DNA of 64,000 nucleotides, taken from positions 1 to 64,000 of the forward strand of contig JANQMU010000140.1 of the NCBI GenBank assembly GCA_028279875.1. Direction: 5' to 3'. The stretch is from Rhizobiaceae bacterium (lineage in GTDB: Bacteria > Pseudomonadota > Alphaproteobacteria > Rhizobiales > Rhizobiaceae). The position numbers and the translations under genes are program-made. Positions 42,959 to 51,923 of this stretch are shown one piece after another; the first letter of the stretch is position 1, and every line of letters starts with the position of its first letter. The notes beneath the pieces are model-generated. The model saw only the letters and a program-made list of their open reading frames with translations. It did no database searches and was not told the DNA's origin.

Positions 42959-44458
42959 GTGGATCAGCTCTTTGCCGCATTTTCCGCCCTGACGGGCCCG
43001 GTGCCGTTGTTTTTCATCGCGCTCGGGACGATTCTCGGGATTGTCATCGGTGCAATTCCGGGTTTGGGGCCGGCAATGCTCATCGCATTGCTGCTACCGC
43101 TGACATTCTACATGGAAAGCGTTCACGCGCTGATCCTGCTGGTGTCGATCTATGTCGGTGCCATCAGCGGCGGACTGATCTCGGCTGCCCTGCTGAAAAT
43201 GCCGGGAACCCCTGCCGCGATCATGACAACGCTGGACGCCTATCCGCTTGCAATGAAAGGTCAGGCCAGCCGGGCGCTTTCCCTCGGGGTTGTGGCGTCC
43301 TTTGCGGGCGGCATGATCTCCTGGATCTTCCTCGCGGCTATGTCTCCACCCCTGGCTGAGCTTGCCCTTCATTTCGGACCCTACGAGTTCCTCGCCCTGG
43401 TCATCATGGCGCTGGTGCTGATTTCCGCCGTATCAGGCGGGGCAATGCTCAAGGGCCTTCTTGGCGGGCTCTTTGGCGTCTCGATCGCAATGGTCGGTCC
43501 GGATGCGGCATCCGGCATCATCCGTCTGAACTTCGGCATCGACGAACTGAACGCCGGTTTCCGGCTTCTTCCGACACTGCTCGGACTGTTTGTCGTCAGT
43601 CAGCTGATCGAGATGCTGATAAAAGATCAAATGCCCGTGCAGCAGGCGAGAGCAAGTGCGTGGGATATTCTTCGCAACACGGGTGACATGCTCAAGCACT
43701 GGCGGAACTGCCTGCGGTCTTCGCTGATAGGCACATGGATCGGCGTTCTGCCCGGGGTCGGCAGCGCCGTGGCGTCGATTGTCGCCTATTCGGTGACGCG
43801 CAATGTTTCCAAAAACAAGCAGGAGTTCGGGACCGGGGCCGAGGAGGGTATTGTCGCGTCGGAATCGGCGAACAATGCCGCCGTCAATGGCGCGCTCGTG
43901 CCTCTGATCGCGCTGGGAATACCCGGCAGCGTCGTCGACGCGATCCTCATCGGGGCCCTCATCGTCCATGACCTGCAACCGGGGCCGGGCCTGTTCCGTG
44001 AGCAGCCGCAAATCGCCTACGGCATCATCGCCGCCGCCCTGATCGCCAATGTGATCATGTTCGCATTCATGATCACCTGTTCCGGCTACATCGCGAAAGT
44101 GGCGCGCATTCCCAAACATCTCCTGTTGCCGGCAATCCTGGTTTTCTGCGTCATCGGCGTCTACACAACGACCAATCGCTTCTTCGACATCTGGATCATG
44201 CTGGGCTTCGGGCTCATCGGCTACATCCTGCGCCGAAGCGGCGTGCCCATCGGAACCGTTGTTCTCGGCTTCATCCTGGCGCCGATTGCCGAAAGCCAGT
44301 TGCGCAACGGCCTGATGCTCTACAACGGCGCCATCCTTCCCCTGTTTACCCGGCCGATTGCGCTGACCTTCGTCATTGCCTCCATCGCAATGCTGGCATG
44401 GCCGTTGCTTGGCAGGCTGATCCAGGGCCCCTCAAGGCGGTCCCGGACGGTGGAATGA
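42959..44458 (+). CDS. tctA: Tripartite tricarboxylate transporter large permease TctA
   Basis: 499 residues from GTG 42959. Twelve or so membrane helices with TctA hallmarks: GIVIGAIPGLGPAMLIALLL, YVGAISGGLISAALLKMPGT and the second half GVLPGVGSAVASIVAYS, then ALGIPGSVVDAILIGAL. The membrane pump of the TTT system, between TctB and TctC. Confidence 0.92.
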   Translation: MDQLFAAFSALTGPVPLFFIALGTILGIVIGAIPGLGPAMLIALLLPLTFYMESVHALILLVSIYVGAISGGLISAALLKMPGTPAAIMTTLDAYPLAMKGQASRALSLGVVASFAGGMISWIFLAAMSPPLAELALHFGPYEFLALVIMALVLISAVSGGAMLKGLLGGLFGVSIAMVGPDAASGIIRLNFGIDELNAGFRLLPTLLGLFVVSQLIEMLIKDQMPVQQARASAWDILRNTGDMLKHWRNCLRSSLIGTWIGVLPGVGSAVASIVAYSVTRNVSKNKQEFGTGAEEGIVASESANNAAVNGALVPLIALGIPGSVVDAILIGALIVHDLQPGPGLFREQPQIAYGIIAAALIANVIMFAFMITCSGYIAKVARIPKHLLLPAILVFCVIGVYTTTNRFFDIWIMLGFGLIGYILRRSGVPIGTVVLGFILAPIAESQLRNGLMLYNGAILPLFTRPIALTFVIASIAMLAWPLLGRLIQGPSRRSRTVE

Positions 44459-44501
44459 ATTGAGGCGAAACCACAACAAAAAGCGAGAAAGGGAGTTGAA
44501 C

Positions 44502-45467
44502 ATGAACACAACGAAATGGATGAAGCGGACTCTGCCGCCACTCGCCGCCTGCACATTGGCACTGGCGGTCACGTCTCACGCGGTGGCGCAGGAGAGCTAT
44601 CCGAGCCAACCCATACAACTGGTCGTTCCGTGGAAACCGGGCGGCCCGGGCGACACCTATGGCCGCATGATCGCCAATGCGATCAACGACAACAAATTGC
44701 TGCCGCAGCCGGTGGCCGTCATCAACGTGCCCGGAGGCGGGACGACGATCGGTTCCCGTGACGTCCGCGATGCGGATGCGGATGGATATCGCGTGCTGTT
44801 TCAGCACCAGACGCTGATCACGTCGGAACTGATGGGCACCGCCGACTACGGCATCGAAGCCTTCGAGCCCATTGCGGAAACCAATAATTTCTGCCTGGTC
44901 TATGGAACCGCGGCCGATTCCGGCATCGAGAGCATGGCGGGGCTGAAGGAACAGGCCGACGCCAATCCCGGTTCGATCAAGGATGCGACCCTTCTCGGCA
45001 GCCTGTCCCATTTCAGCTCTGAAATGCTGAATTCGGCCGCCGGGATCGATATGGGCTATGTCAATATCGGCGGCGGCAGTGCCCGAACGACCTCCCTGCT
45101 GGGCGGACATACGCAAGTCGCCATCATGCCGCCAAGCGCCGTGACCCGCTCGGACGGGCGTCTGCGCGCCCTGGTCTTCATGGGAGCGGAACGCCATCCC
45201 GATCTTCCCGATGTGCCGACCGCGGTCGAGTTGGGCTATGACGTCGTGTCGTGTCTCAACTATATGTGGTTCGCGCCGAAGGGAACGCCGAAGGAACGGG
45301 TGGATGTCCTGACGGACGCCCTTCGCAAGGCCATGGAACTGCCGGAACTGCGGGAGGCGATGATCAAGCGCGGCGTCGTTCCCGAATTCCACACCGGTGA
45401 GGCCCTGCTCACCAGAATCTCGGACAGCCAGAAGGCTCTCAAGGCAATCGCCGCGAACCTTCAGTAA
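44502..45467 (+). CDS. tctC: Tripartite tricarboxylate transporter binding protein TctC
   Basis: 321 residues from ATG 44502, with GGGAG upstream; an in-frame start at 44460 has none. Signal peptide with hydrophobic core PPLAACTLALAVTSHAVAQ. Mature N-terminus YPSQPIQLVVPWKPGGPGD is the TctC/Bug signature. Binds a carboxylate in the periplasm; ligand unknown. A hairpin follows at 45484-45501. Confidence 0.9.
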   Translation: MNTTKWMKRTLPPLAACTLALAVTSHAVAQESYPSQPIQLVVPWKPGGPGDTYGRMIANAINDNKLLPQPVAVINVPGGGTTIGSRDVRDADADGYRVLFQHQTLITSELMGTADYGIEAFEPIAETNNFCLVYGTAADSGIESMAGLKEQADANPGSIKDATLLGSLSHFSSEMLNSAAGIDMGYVNIGGGSARTTSLLGGHTQVAIMPPSAVTRSDGRLRALVFMGAERHPDLPDVPTAVELGYDVVSCLNYMWFAPKGTPKERVDVLTDALRKAMELPELREAMIKRGVVPEFHTGEALLTRISDSQKALKAIAANLQ

Positions 45468-45483
45468 ACGCGTTGATTGGTCT

Positions 45484-45501
45484 GCGCCGGGCTCCCGGCG
45501 C
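45484..45501 (+). promoter_or_regulatory. GC-rich hairpin between tctC and the sulfatase gene
   Basis: GCGCCGGG (45484-45491) and CCCGGCGC (45494-45501), perfect arms with a 2-base (practically 4-base) loop, 17 bases after the tctC stop. No T-run. Third case in this window of a hairpin directly behind a binding-protein gene. Confidence 0.5.
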
Positions 45502-45536
45502 GGGTCATCCCGATACCAACAACAAAGAATGATGCG

Positions 45537-47126
45537 ATGACCAGTCGACCGAATGTGATTTTGCTGATGACCGACCAGCATCGGGCCGATCATCTGGGAT
45601 GTTACGGAAATCCCGTCGTCAAGACCCCCAATATTGACCGCATTGCCGCAAGAGGATGCTGCTTCGACAAGAGCTTTGTGGCGAACCCCATCTGCATGCC
45701 CAACCGGGCCTCGATCCTGACCGGACGCATGCCCTCTGTCCACGGCCTGCGATCCAATGGCGTTTCGCTCTCGCTCAAGGCTAGGACCTTTGTCGAGGAA
45801 CTGGCAAACGCCGACTACGATACGGCCTTGATGGGCAAGTTGCATGTCCAGAACATGACCGGCATGGATCGCGAGTTCACGCCGCCGGGCGCGCAGGAAC
45901 TAGTTGATGAACAGGGCAATATCCGCGAGGCCGTCCGGCACGATCTGGCCGGTCCGGACTATCAATCCGAAAACTCGATCCTGTGGCGAACCAATCCCGA
46001 CCACAGGGCCCGAACGCCCTATTACGGATTTGACCACGTCAACCTCACGACATTTCACGGCGACAATGTCCAGGCGGAATATCTCAGATGGCTGGACGAA
46101 AGCTGTGACAACCCGGATGCCCTGCGCGGGCCGAAGAACGCCCTGCCCGACGATTCGATCAGTCTTCCGCAGGCCTGGCGAACGGCCATTCCCGAAGAGC
46201 TCTACCCGAGCTCTTTCGTGGCCAACAAGACGGTCGAATATCTGGAAAACAGGGTGGCCGAAGGAACGGACAAACCGTTCTTCATTCAATGCTCCTTCCC
46301 GGACCCGCATCACCCTTTTACGCCGCCCGGCAAATACTGGGACATGTACGATCCCGATGACATGGAATTGCCCGACGCTTTCGGGCTGGGCGATACGCCG
46401 ATGCTTCGCCACATGCGAAAAGAACGGGAAAACGGGACGGCGATCCGGCACGGCCAAGTCCCCTTTTCGATCAGCGAACGCGAGGCCAGGGAAGCCATCG
46501 CATTGACCTATGGGATGATCACCATGGTCGATGATTGCATCGGACAGGTGCTGGACTGTCTGGCGCGGCTCGGCCTTGAGGACGACACGATCGTCATCTT
46601 CATGTCGGACCACGGCGATCTCATGGGCGATTATGGCGTCCTGCTCAAAGGCCCGATCCACAACCAGGGAACGGTGCGCGTGCCGTTCATCTGGGCCGAC
46701 CCGTCAGGACCGTCCGGCGTGCGGTCCGACGCTCTGATGTCGTCCATCGATCTGTCGGCAACCCTTTTCGACCGTCTCGGGATCACCCCCTATTACGGTG
46801 CCCAGGGACGATCCATGCTGCCTGCCATGGTGGACAAAAGGCAAGGCCGCGAAGCGATCCTGATTGAGGATGATCGAGAGCGCGTCTACCTGAACTTCGA
46901 TCGCCCGCAGCGATTGCGCACCGTGATCACCGACCGCCACCGGATGACCGTTTGTCTGCCGCTCGGCTTTCATGAACTGTATGACCTGCAGGAGGACCCC
47001 TGCGAGGCAAACAATCTGTGGAACGACGACGCGCCGACTCCGCTCATGTACGAGATGCAAAAGACACTGATGGAACAACTGATGATCCACCAGGACTGGA
47101 CACCGGCGCTGACCAGTCGCGCCTGA
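45537..47126 (+). CDS. Type I sulfatase/phosphonate monoester hydrolase family (formylglycine-dependent)
   Basis: 529 residues from ATG 45537. Cys53 in the motif NPICMPNRASILTGR is the C-x-P-x-R site oxidised to formylglycine by a maturase encoded elsewhere. Metal ligands show in LLMTDQHRADHLG and FMSDHGDLMGD. No signal peptide, so probably cytoplasmic, like phosphonate monoester hydrolases and choline sulfatases. Linked to the TTT importer, it may hydrolyse an imported sulfate or phosphonate ester. The presence of Gln after the first Asp resembles the PMH/arylsulfatase branch. Confidence 0.87.
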   Translation: MTSRPNVILLMTDQHRADHLGCYGNPVVKTPNIDRIAARGCCFDKSFVANPICMPNRASILTGRMPSVHGLRSNGVSLSLKARTFVEELANADYDTALMGKLHVQNMTGMDREFTPPGAQELVDEQGNIREAVRHDLAGPDYQSENSILWRTNPDHRARTPYYGFDHVNLTTFHGDNVQAEYLRWLDESCDNPDALRGPKNALPDDSISLPQAWRTAIPEELYPSSFVANKTVEYLENRVAEGTDKPFFIQCSFPDPHHPFTPPGKYWDMYDPDDMELPDAFGLGDTPMLRHMRKERENGTAIRHGQVPFSISEREAREAIALTYGMITMVDDCIGQVLDCLARLGLEDDTIVIFMSDHGDLMGDYGVLLKGPIHNQGTVRVPFIWADPSGPSGVRSDALMSSIDLSATLFDRLGITPYYGAQGRSMLPAMVDKRQGREAILIEDDRERVYLNFDRPQRLRTVITDRHRMTVCLPLGFHELYDLQEDPCEANNLWNDDAPTPLMYEMQKTLMEQLMIHQDWTPALTSRA

Positions 47127-47258
47127 TCAGGCTCCGGAAAACCAGCTCGAGCCTGCAGGCCAGGGAAACCACGCCATGCGAAGGGTGGGCGTCAAAGCAA
47201 AAGGATGATATGCCGGGTGCCATCCGAAGCGACGGCGCAGACGGCAGGAGGAGCGGCA

Positions 47259-47390
47259 ATGATCGGAAAGGCGTTGACATTCGCCGTGTCCGGATTTGTC
47301 GTTGCCACGGCGCTGCTCGTGCTCAGCCTTGGAACCGCGAATATCGGCGACCCGATGGACCAACCTGTGATGAATATGGGGCTCGGATGA
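47259..47390 (+). CDS. 43-residue single-helix membrane peptide
   Basis: ATG 47259 has AGGAGG 7-8 bases upstream. One hydrophobic helix (KALTFAVSGFVVATALLVLS) then a short polar tail ending MNMGLG. Its stop overlaps the ABC ATPase ATG (ATGA, 47387-47390), so it is placed for translational coupling. I do not recognise a family. It may be a real small subunit or a leader peptide; the good ribosome site and the overlap argue that it is translated. Confidence 0.55.
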   Translation: MIGKALTFAVSGFVVATALLVLSLGTANIGDPMDQPVMNMGLG

Positions 47391-49093
47391 CGCTTCTCAC
47401 GATCCGGGACCTCAGTGTCGAATATCCGTCGCGGCGCGCCACGCTGACCGCGGTCGATCACGCAAATCTGACTGTCGAACCCGGCGAGATCCATGGTCTC
47501 GTCGGCGAAAGCGGCGCCGGCAAATCGACCATCGGCGCGGCGGTCCTCGGCCTTCTCGACCCGCCGGGCCGGATCTCGGGCGGCGAGATCGGCCTGCACC
47601 AGACGCTTATCAGCGGTCTCGACGCCGAACGCATGCGTGCCCTGAGAGGCCGGAAGATCTCGATGATCTTCCAGGACCCGCTGACCTCGCTCAACCCGCT
47701 ATTCACCATACGAAGGCAACTGGTCGAGACCATCACAACGCATCTCAAGGTGACCCGCGAGGAAGCCAACCGGCGGGCTTTCGACCTGATGGAACGGGTC
47801 GGCATCCCCGATCCGGCGACGCGTCTCGATCAATATCCGCACCAGTTTTCCGGCGGCATGCGCCAGCGCGTGGTCATCGCACTGGCACTGTGCTCGGAGC
47901 CCGAGGTGATCATCGCCGACGAACCGACCACCGCGCTGGACGTGGCGGTGCAGGCGCAGATCCTCGACCTGATCAAGGAACTCGCCAGGGAACGGCAGGT
48001 GGGCGTGATCCTGATCACCCATGATATGGGCGTCATTGCCGACACCACCGACCGGGTGACCGTCATGTATGGCGGTCGCGTCGTCGAAAGCGGCCCGACA
48101 CAAGACATTATGGGCCGGCCGCAGCACCCCTACACCAAGGGGCTGATCGCGGTGGTTCCGCGCCCCAACATCAAACTGAAACGGTTCCCGCAGGTCAGCT
48201 ATAGCGGCCGCGAAAACCGCTTCGACATCGAGGATCTCAGCCGCGACTGGCCGAAACAGAAGATCGACGCCTCACGCCCCCTGCTCGAGGTGCAGAACCT
48301 GACCAAGACCTTCGGCCGCAAGGGCGGCCTGCTCGCCGGCCGGCACACACTGCTGACGGCGGTCGACGATGTCAGCTTCGACATCTGGCCCGGCGAAGTG
48401 TTCGGGCTGGTGGGAGAATCGGGATCGGGAAAGTCGACTGTTGCCCGCATGATCGCCGGCCTCTACCCCGTCGACGCGGGCGCCGTCATCTTCGATGGCC
48501 GAACGGTCAGCGACCACAGCGACCGCGCGGTGCTGCAGGCCTATCGGCGAAAGATCCAGATGATCTTCCAGGATCCCTTCTCGTCGCTCAATCCGCGCAT
48601 GCGTGTGGCGGATATCATCGCCGAGCCGATTCGCCATCTCGATCTGCTGAGCGGCAGGGCCGTCACCGCAAGGGTGGACGAACTGCTCGACCGGGTCGGC
48701 CTCAGCGCCGCGGCGGGCGTCAAATATCCGCATGAGTTTTCCGGTGGCCAGAGACAGCGCATCAGTATCGCCCGGGCGCTTGCGACCCAGCCGGCCTTCC
48801 TCATCTGCGACGAGCCGACATCAGCGCTCGACGTCTCGATACAGGCGCAGATCCTCAACATCCTGAAAGACCTGCAGCAGCATCTGGGCGTCACGATGCT
48901 CTTCATCAGCCATGACCTGCCGGTGGTTCGCCAGATGTGCGATCGGGTGGCGGTGATGAAAAACGGCAAGCTCGTCGAACTGCGGGAAACCGACGAGCTG
49001 TTCTCCAACCCGCAAAACACCTACACACAGGACCTGCTGCGGCTAATGCCGCGCCTCGACAGCCTGTCCGAGGAGGGACTGGCAACGCAGTGA
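47387..49093 (+). CDS. Double ABC ATPase, peptide/nickel (DppD-DppF) type
   Basis: 568 residues made of two ATPase units. Unit 1: GESGAGKST, FSGGMRQRV, IIADEPTTALD, with the oligopeptide-type C-terminal extension HPYTKGLIAVVP. Unit 2 from about residue 300: GESGSGKST, FSGGQRQRI, LICDEPTSALD. The fusion matches GsiA/YejF-like proteins that drive peptide or glutathione importers. The open frame upstream to 47018 overlaps the sulfatase and is ignored. No Dpp-type permease or binding protein lies beside it. Confidence 0.88.
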   Translation: MTLLTIRDLSVEYPSRRATLTAVDHANLTVEPGEIHGLVGESGAGKSTIGAAVLGLLDPPGRISGGEIGLHQTLISGLDAERMRALRGRKISMIFQDPLTSLNPLFTIRRQLVETITTHLKVTREEANRRAFDLMERVGIPDPATRLDQYPHQFSGGMRQRVVIALALCSEPEVIIADEPTTALDVAVQAQILDLIKELARERQVGVILITHDMGVIADTTDRVTVMYGGRVVESGPTQDIMGRPQHPYTKGLIAVVPRPNIKLKRFPQVSYSGRENRFDIEDLSRDWPKQKIDASRPLLEVQNLTKTFGRKGGLLAGRHTLLTAVDDVSFDIWPGEVFGLVGESGSGKSTVARMIAGLYPVDAGAVIFDGRTVSDHSDRAVLQAYRRKIQMIFQDPFSSLNPRMRVADIIAEPIRHLDLLSGRAVTARVDELLDRVGLSAAAGVKYPHEFSGGQRQRISIARALATQPAFLICDEPTSALDVSIQAQILNILKDLQQHLGVTMLFISHDLPVVRQMCDRVAVMKNGKLVELRETDELFSNPQNTYTQDLLRLMPRLDSLSEEGLATQ

Positions 49094-49152
49094 CGCGGGG
49101 CCCCAGCCGCCACCCGAACCGCCTGACAACCCGTTGATCCGGCGGTCGTCGT

Positions 49153-50331
49153 TCATATGTGAATCAGATCATGCGGCAAGGTCGTTATCGGCTCATAGCC
49201 GTCATCCGATACCAGAATCGTGTCTTCAAGCATCATCCCTCCCCAACCGATTTCGTAGAAAGGCGTCTCGACACACAGACACATTCCGGCTGTCAGAGTT
49301 GCGTCGCTTTCAGGACCAATAAGCGGGTACTCGTATCCGTTGATACCGATCCCATGGCCACAATGCTGCCGGCGGTATGTCGGGATGCCGCTTCTGCGGA
49401 CCATGTCGATCGTATTCTCAAAAAGACCGGTGCTGTTCACGCCGGCCCGGACTTCCGCGAGTTCATATTCGAGGCCGACACGGATGGCCTCATATCGTTT
49501 TCGCTGGTTTGAATCCGGTTCGCCAACCACGAAGGTTCTGGCCATATCCGAGCTGTAACCCCGCCACACACAACCTGCGTCAATGCGGATCAGGTCGCCC
49601 GGTTCGATCCGACGCTCGGTCGGATAGGCATCGGCAAGCGCCGAACGACTTCCGGACGTCACGCTGATAAATCTCGGAACGCCGCCGCCCTTGACCATCG
49701 CCGCGGCGACAAGCCCGGCCAGATCATGTTCGCTCATGCCGGCCCTGGCATGGGTCCTGACAGACAGCAGACCGTCTTCGACGAGCTTCGTCGACCGCCG
49801 TATGCGCTCGATTTCTCCGGGCAGTTTGGTTCTTCGTGACCGGTCCAGCGAGCCGGTGATGTCGACGACGCGTTGAGCCGGCAAGGGGGTGCAGACCCGG
49901 TCCCAAAGGGCATCTCCGTTGCTTCTGTCGACGCCGACAATGTCGTCATTGTGAAGAAAACGCTCAAGAGCCGCCGTTACAGCGTCTCCAAAGGTGTCAT
50001 GCCCCGGCTCATCATAATGCGCCGGTCCGTACCCGACTGCAGATTCGAAGCAGAAAAAGCCATATCTGAATATCAGCTCTTCATGACCCGTGGCCTCGAG
50101 GGCGGGCCCTGCATCTGCGGCGCTGACGACGAGGGCCGCCTCGTCAGGCCTGGCAAGAACAGCCGATTGATAGGCCGGCGCCACATCGTGGCTCATGCTC
50201 CAATAGCCACTGAGATAGGCTTTGTTTGCGGTGTTGCCGGAAATCACGACAGACACATCGCCGCCGATCTCGTTGAACAGCTTCCGCCGGGCCTGACCGG
50301 CCAGATCTCTGGAGCATTCAAACAGGTCCAT
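49153..50331 (-). CDS. M24-family metallopeptidase-fold hydrolase (Xaa-Pro dipeptidase/creatinase/ectoine hydrolase type)
   Basis: 392 residues. N-terminal creatinase-like domain (VVISGNTANKAYLSGYWS) and a pita-bread catalytic domain with all five metal ligands in order: Asp in RIDAGCVWRGY, Asp in SSDMART, His in CGHGIG, Glu in CVETPFY, Glu in MMLEDTI. It may cleave Xaa-Pro peptides or a small amide; the family also includes creatinase and ectoine hydrolase. It ends the Liv operon, 58 bases after livF, so its substrate is probably the compound imported by that transporter or a product of it. Confidence 0.85.
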   Translation of the reverse strand: MDLFECSRDLAGQARRKLFNEIGGDVSVVISGNTANKAYLSGYWSMSHDVAPAYQSAVLARPDEAALVVSAADAGPALEATGHEELIFRYGFFCFESAVGYGPAHYDEPGHDTFGDAVTAALERFLHNDDIVGVDRSNGDALWDRVCTPLPAQRVVDITGSLDRSRRTKLPGEIERIRRSTKLVEDGLLSVRTHARAGMSEHDLAGLVAAAMVKGGGVPRFISVTSGSRSALADAYPTERRIEPGDLIRIDAGCVWRGYSSDMARTFVVGEPDSNQRKRYEAIRVGLEYELAEVRAGVNSTGLFENTIDMVRRSGIPTYRRQHCGHGIGINGYEYPLIGPESDATLTAGMCLCVETPFYEIGWGGMMLEDTILVSDDGYEPITTLPHDLIHI

Positions 50332-50389
50332 GCGGCTTCAATCGCCCTTTTCCAGATGATCAAGTTCACCTGTGTTCCAGCGTCCTGAC

Positions 50390-51109
50390 CTATCCACCAA
50401 GATAAGCACGCCTCATCCCTTCATCCTCAACGACCTTGTCTGCCGGCCCGTGCATGACGATTTCGCCCTGTACGAGGACCGCGGCCTCGTCTGAAACCGC
50501 CAGTGCTTCACGCACATTCTGTTCGACCGCGATGACTGTCATCTCCATGTCCCGCAATTCAGCGAGATTGGCGAAAATGTCGGCCTGCATCTTCGGAGAA
50601 AGGCCGAGCGATGGCTCATCGACCAACAGACAAACGGGGCGCGTTTGCAGCACCATGCCCATTTCCAGAAGCTGCTGCTCGCCGCCACTCAGATTTCCGG
50701 CAAGCGTCGTAAAACGCTCCTGCAGGACCGGAAACAGCTCGAAGACATGTTCCCGCGCAGCCTTGCGTTCGGCACGGGGAATCCTGTGTGCTGCAATCTC
50801 CAGATTCTCGGCGACGCTCATTTGCCCGAAATTGCAGCGACCTTGCGGGACAAACACGATACCTCTCGCATAGCGGTCGAGAGCGGAGGACTGATCGAGC
50901 CGCTCATCGTCATAGGTAATCGTACCGCTATACGATTTGGCTATGCCGTAGAGCGCTCTCAATAACGTCGATTTGCCGGCGCCGTTGGGGCCGACGAAGG
51001 TGATCATTTTTCCCCGGCGTATATCGAGATCGACGCCCCGGACAATAGCCGGCCCACCATACCCTGCATCAAGCGCTCTGATGTTGATCAGGATGTCTGG
51101 GTCAGCCAT
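50390..51109 (-). CDS. livF: Branched-chain amino acid-type ABC transporter ATPase LivF
   Basis: 239 residues from ATG 51109, with GGGAGG 8 bases upstream, overlapping livG by 8 bases. Walker A GPNGAGKST, signature LSGGEQQLLEM, Walker B CLLVDEPSLGLSP, all LivF-typical. It pairs with LivG. Confidence 0.9.
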   Translation of the reverse strand: MADPDILINIRALDAGYGGPAIVRGVDLDIRRGKMITFVGPNGAGKSTLLRALYGIAKSYSGTITYDDERLDQSSALDRYARGIVFVPQGRCNFGQMSVAENLEIAAHRIPRAERKAAREHVFELFPVLQERFTTLAGNLSGGEQQLLEMGMVLQTRPVCLLVDEPSLGLSPKMQADIFANLAELRDMEMTVIAVEQNVREALAVSDEAAVLVQGEIVMHGPADKVVEDEGMRRAYLGG

Positions 51110-51923
51110 CGCCAACACCTCCCAGATAGGCATCCAGAACCCGGCTGTCGGCTTGAACTTCAGATGGTGATCCCGACGCAAGGCATCTGCCGCGATCCAT
51201 GACGATGATCCTGTCTGACAGGTTCATCACGAACTGAATATTATGCTCGATAACAAGGAACGTGATCCCCTTCTCGTTCAGCATTCGCAAGGTGGCAGCG
51301 ATTTCATGGGTCAATGTCGGGTTAACGCCGGCTACGGGCTCATCGAGAATGATCAGCTTGGGCGCGGACATCAGAATTCCGGCCAGCGCCAGCAGCTTTT
51401 TCTGCCCGTATGAAAGATTTCCGGCCGGTTCCCGAAGCTTGTCCTTGAGCCCGACTGTTTCCAGCAATTCGACGGCGCGCTGTCTGGTGTTTCGTTCCAC
51501 CTGCCGGTAGCGCCTGTTCCGCAACACCGTATCCCAAACGCTCAATCCGTCGAAACTTTGCATCCCGATCATCGCGTTCTCCAGCACCGAGAAACGGTCG
51601 AAAACACGGATGGCCTGGAAAGTCCGCATGATTCCGGCGCGCGCAACGCCGTCCGGGCTCAGTTCATTGATCGGTTGGCCTTCAATTTCAACGGTGCCGC
51701 CGGACGGAGTATCGAAACCCGTGATGCAGTTGACGGAAGTCGTTTTGCCACATCCGTTCGGTCCGATCATGCCGGTAATCGTGCCCTCGGGCACTTCGAA
51801 GCTCAGCCCGTCGAGCGCTCTAACCGCCCCGTAATTCCGAGACAATCCGCTCACCTTGAGCAGCGGTTCGCTATTATCGGGTGCCGATACGGGGACCACG
51901 TCCTGAGGCAGCGCGTTGCTCAT
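51102..51923 (-). CDS. livG: Branched-chain amino acid-type ABC transporter ATPase LivG
   Basis: 273 residues. Walker A GPNGCGKTT, LivG-type GIMRTFQAIRVF, signature LSYGQKKLLALA, Walker B LIILDEPVAGVNP. The ATG overlaps the livM stop by ATGA (51920-51923). The signature Y in place of G is normal for LivG. Confidence 0.9.
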   Translation of the reverse strand: MSNALPQDVVPVSAPDNSEPLLKVSGLSRNYGAVRALDGLSFEVPEGTITGMIGPNGCGKTTSVNCITGFDTPSGGTVEIEGQPINELSPDGVARAGIMRTFQAIRVFDRFSVLENAMIGMQSFDGLSVWDTVLRNRRYRQVERNTRQRAVELLETVGLKDKLREPAGNLSYGQKKLLALAGILMSAPKLIILDEPVAGVNPTLTHEIAATLRMLNEKGITFLVIEHNIQFVMNLSDRIIVMDRGRCLASGSPSEVQADSRVLDAYLGGVGDG

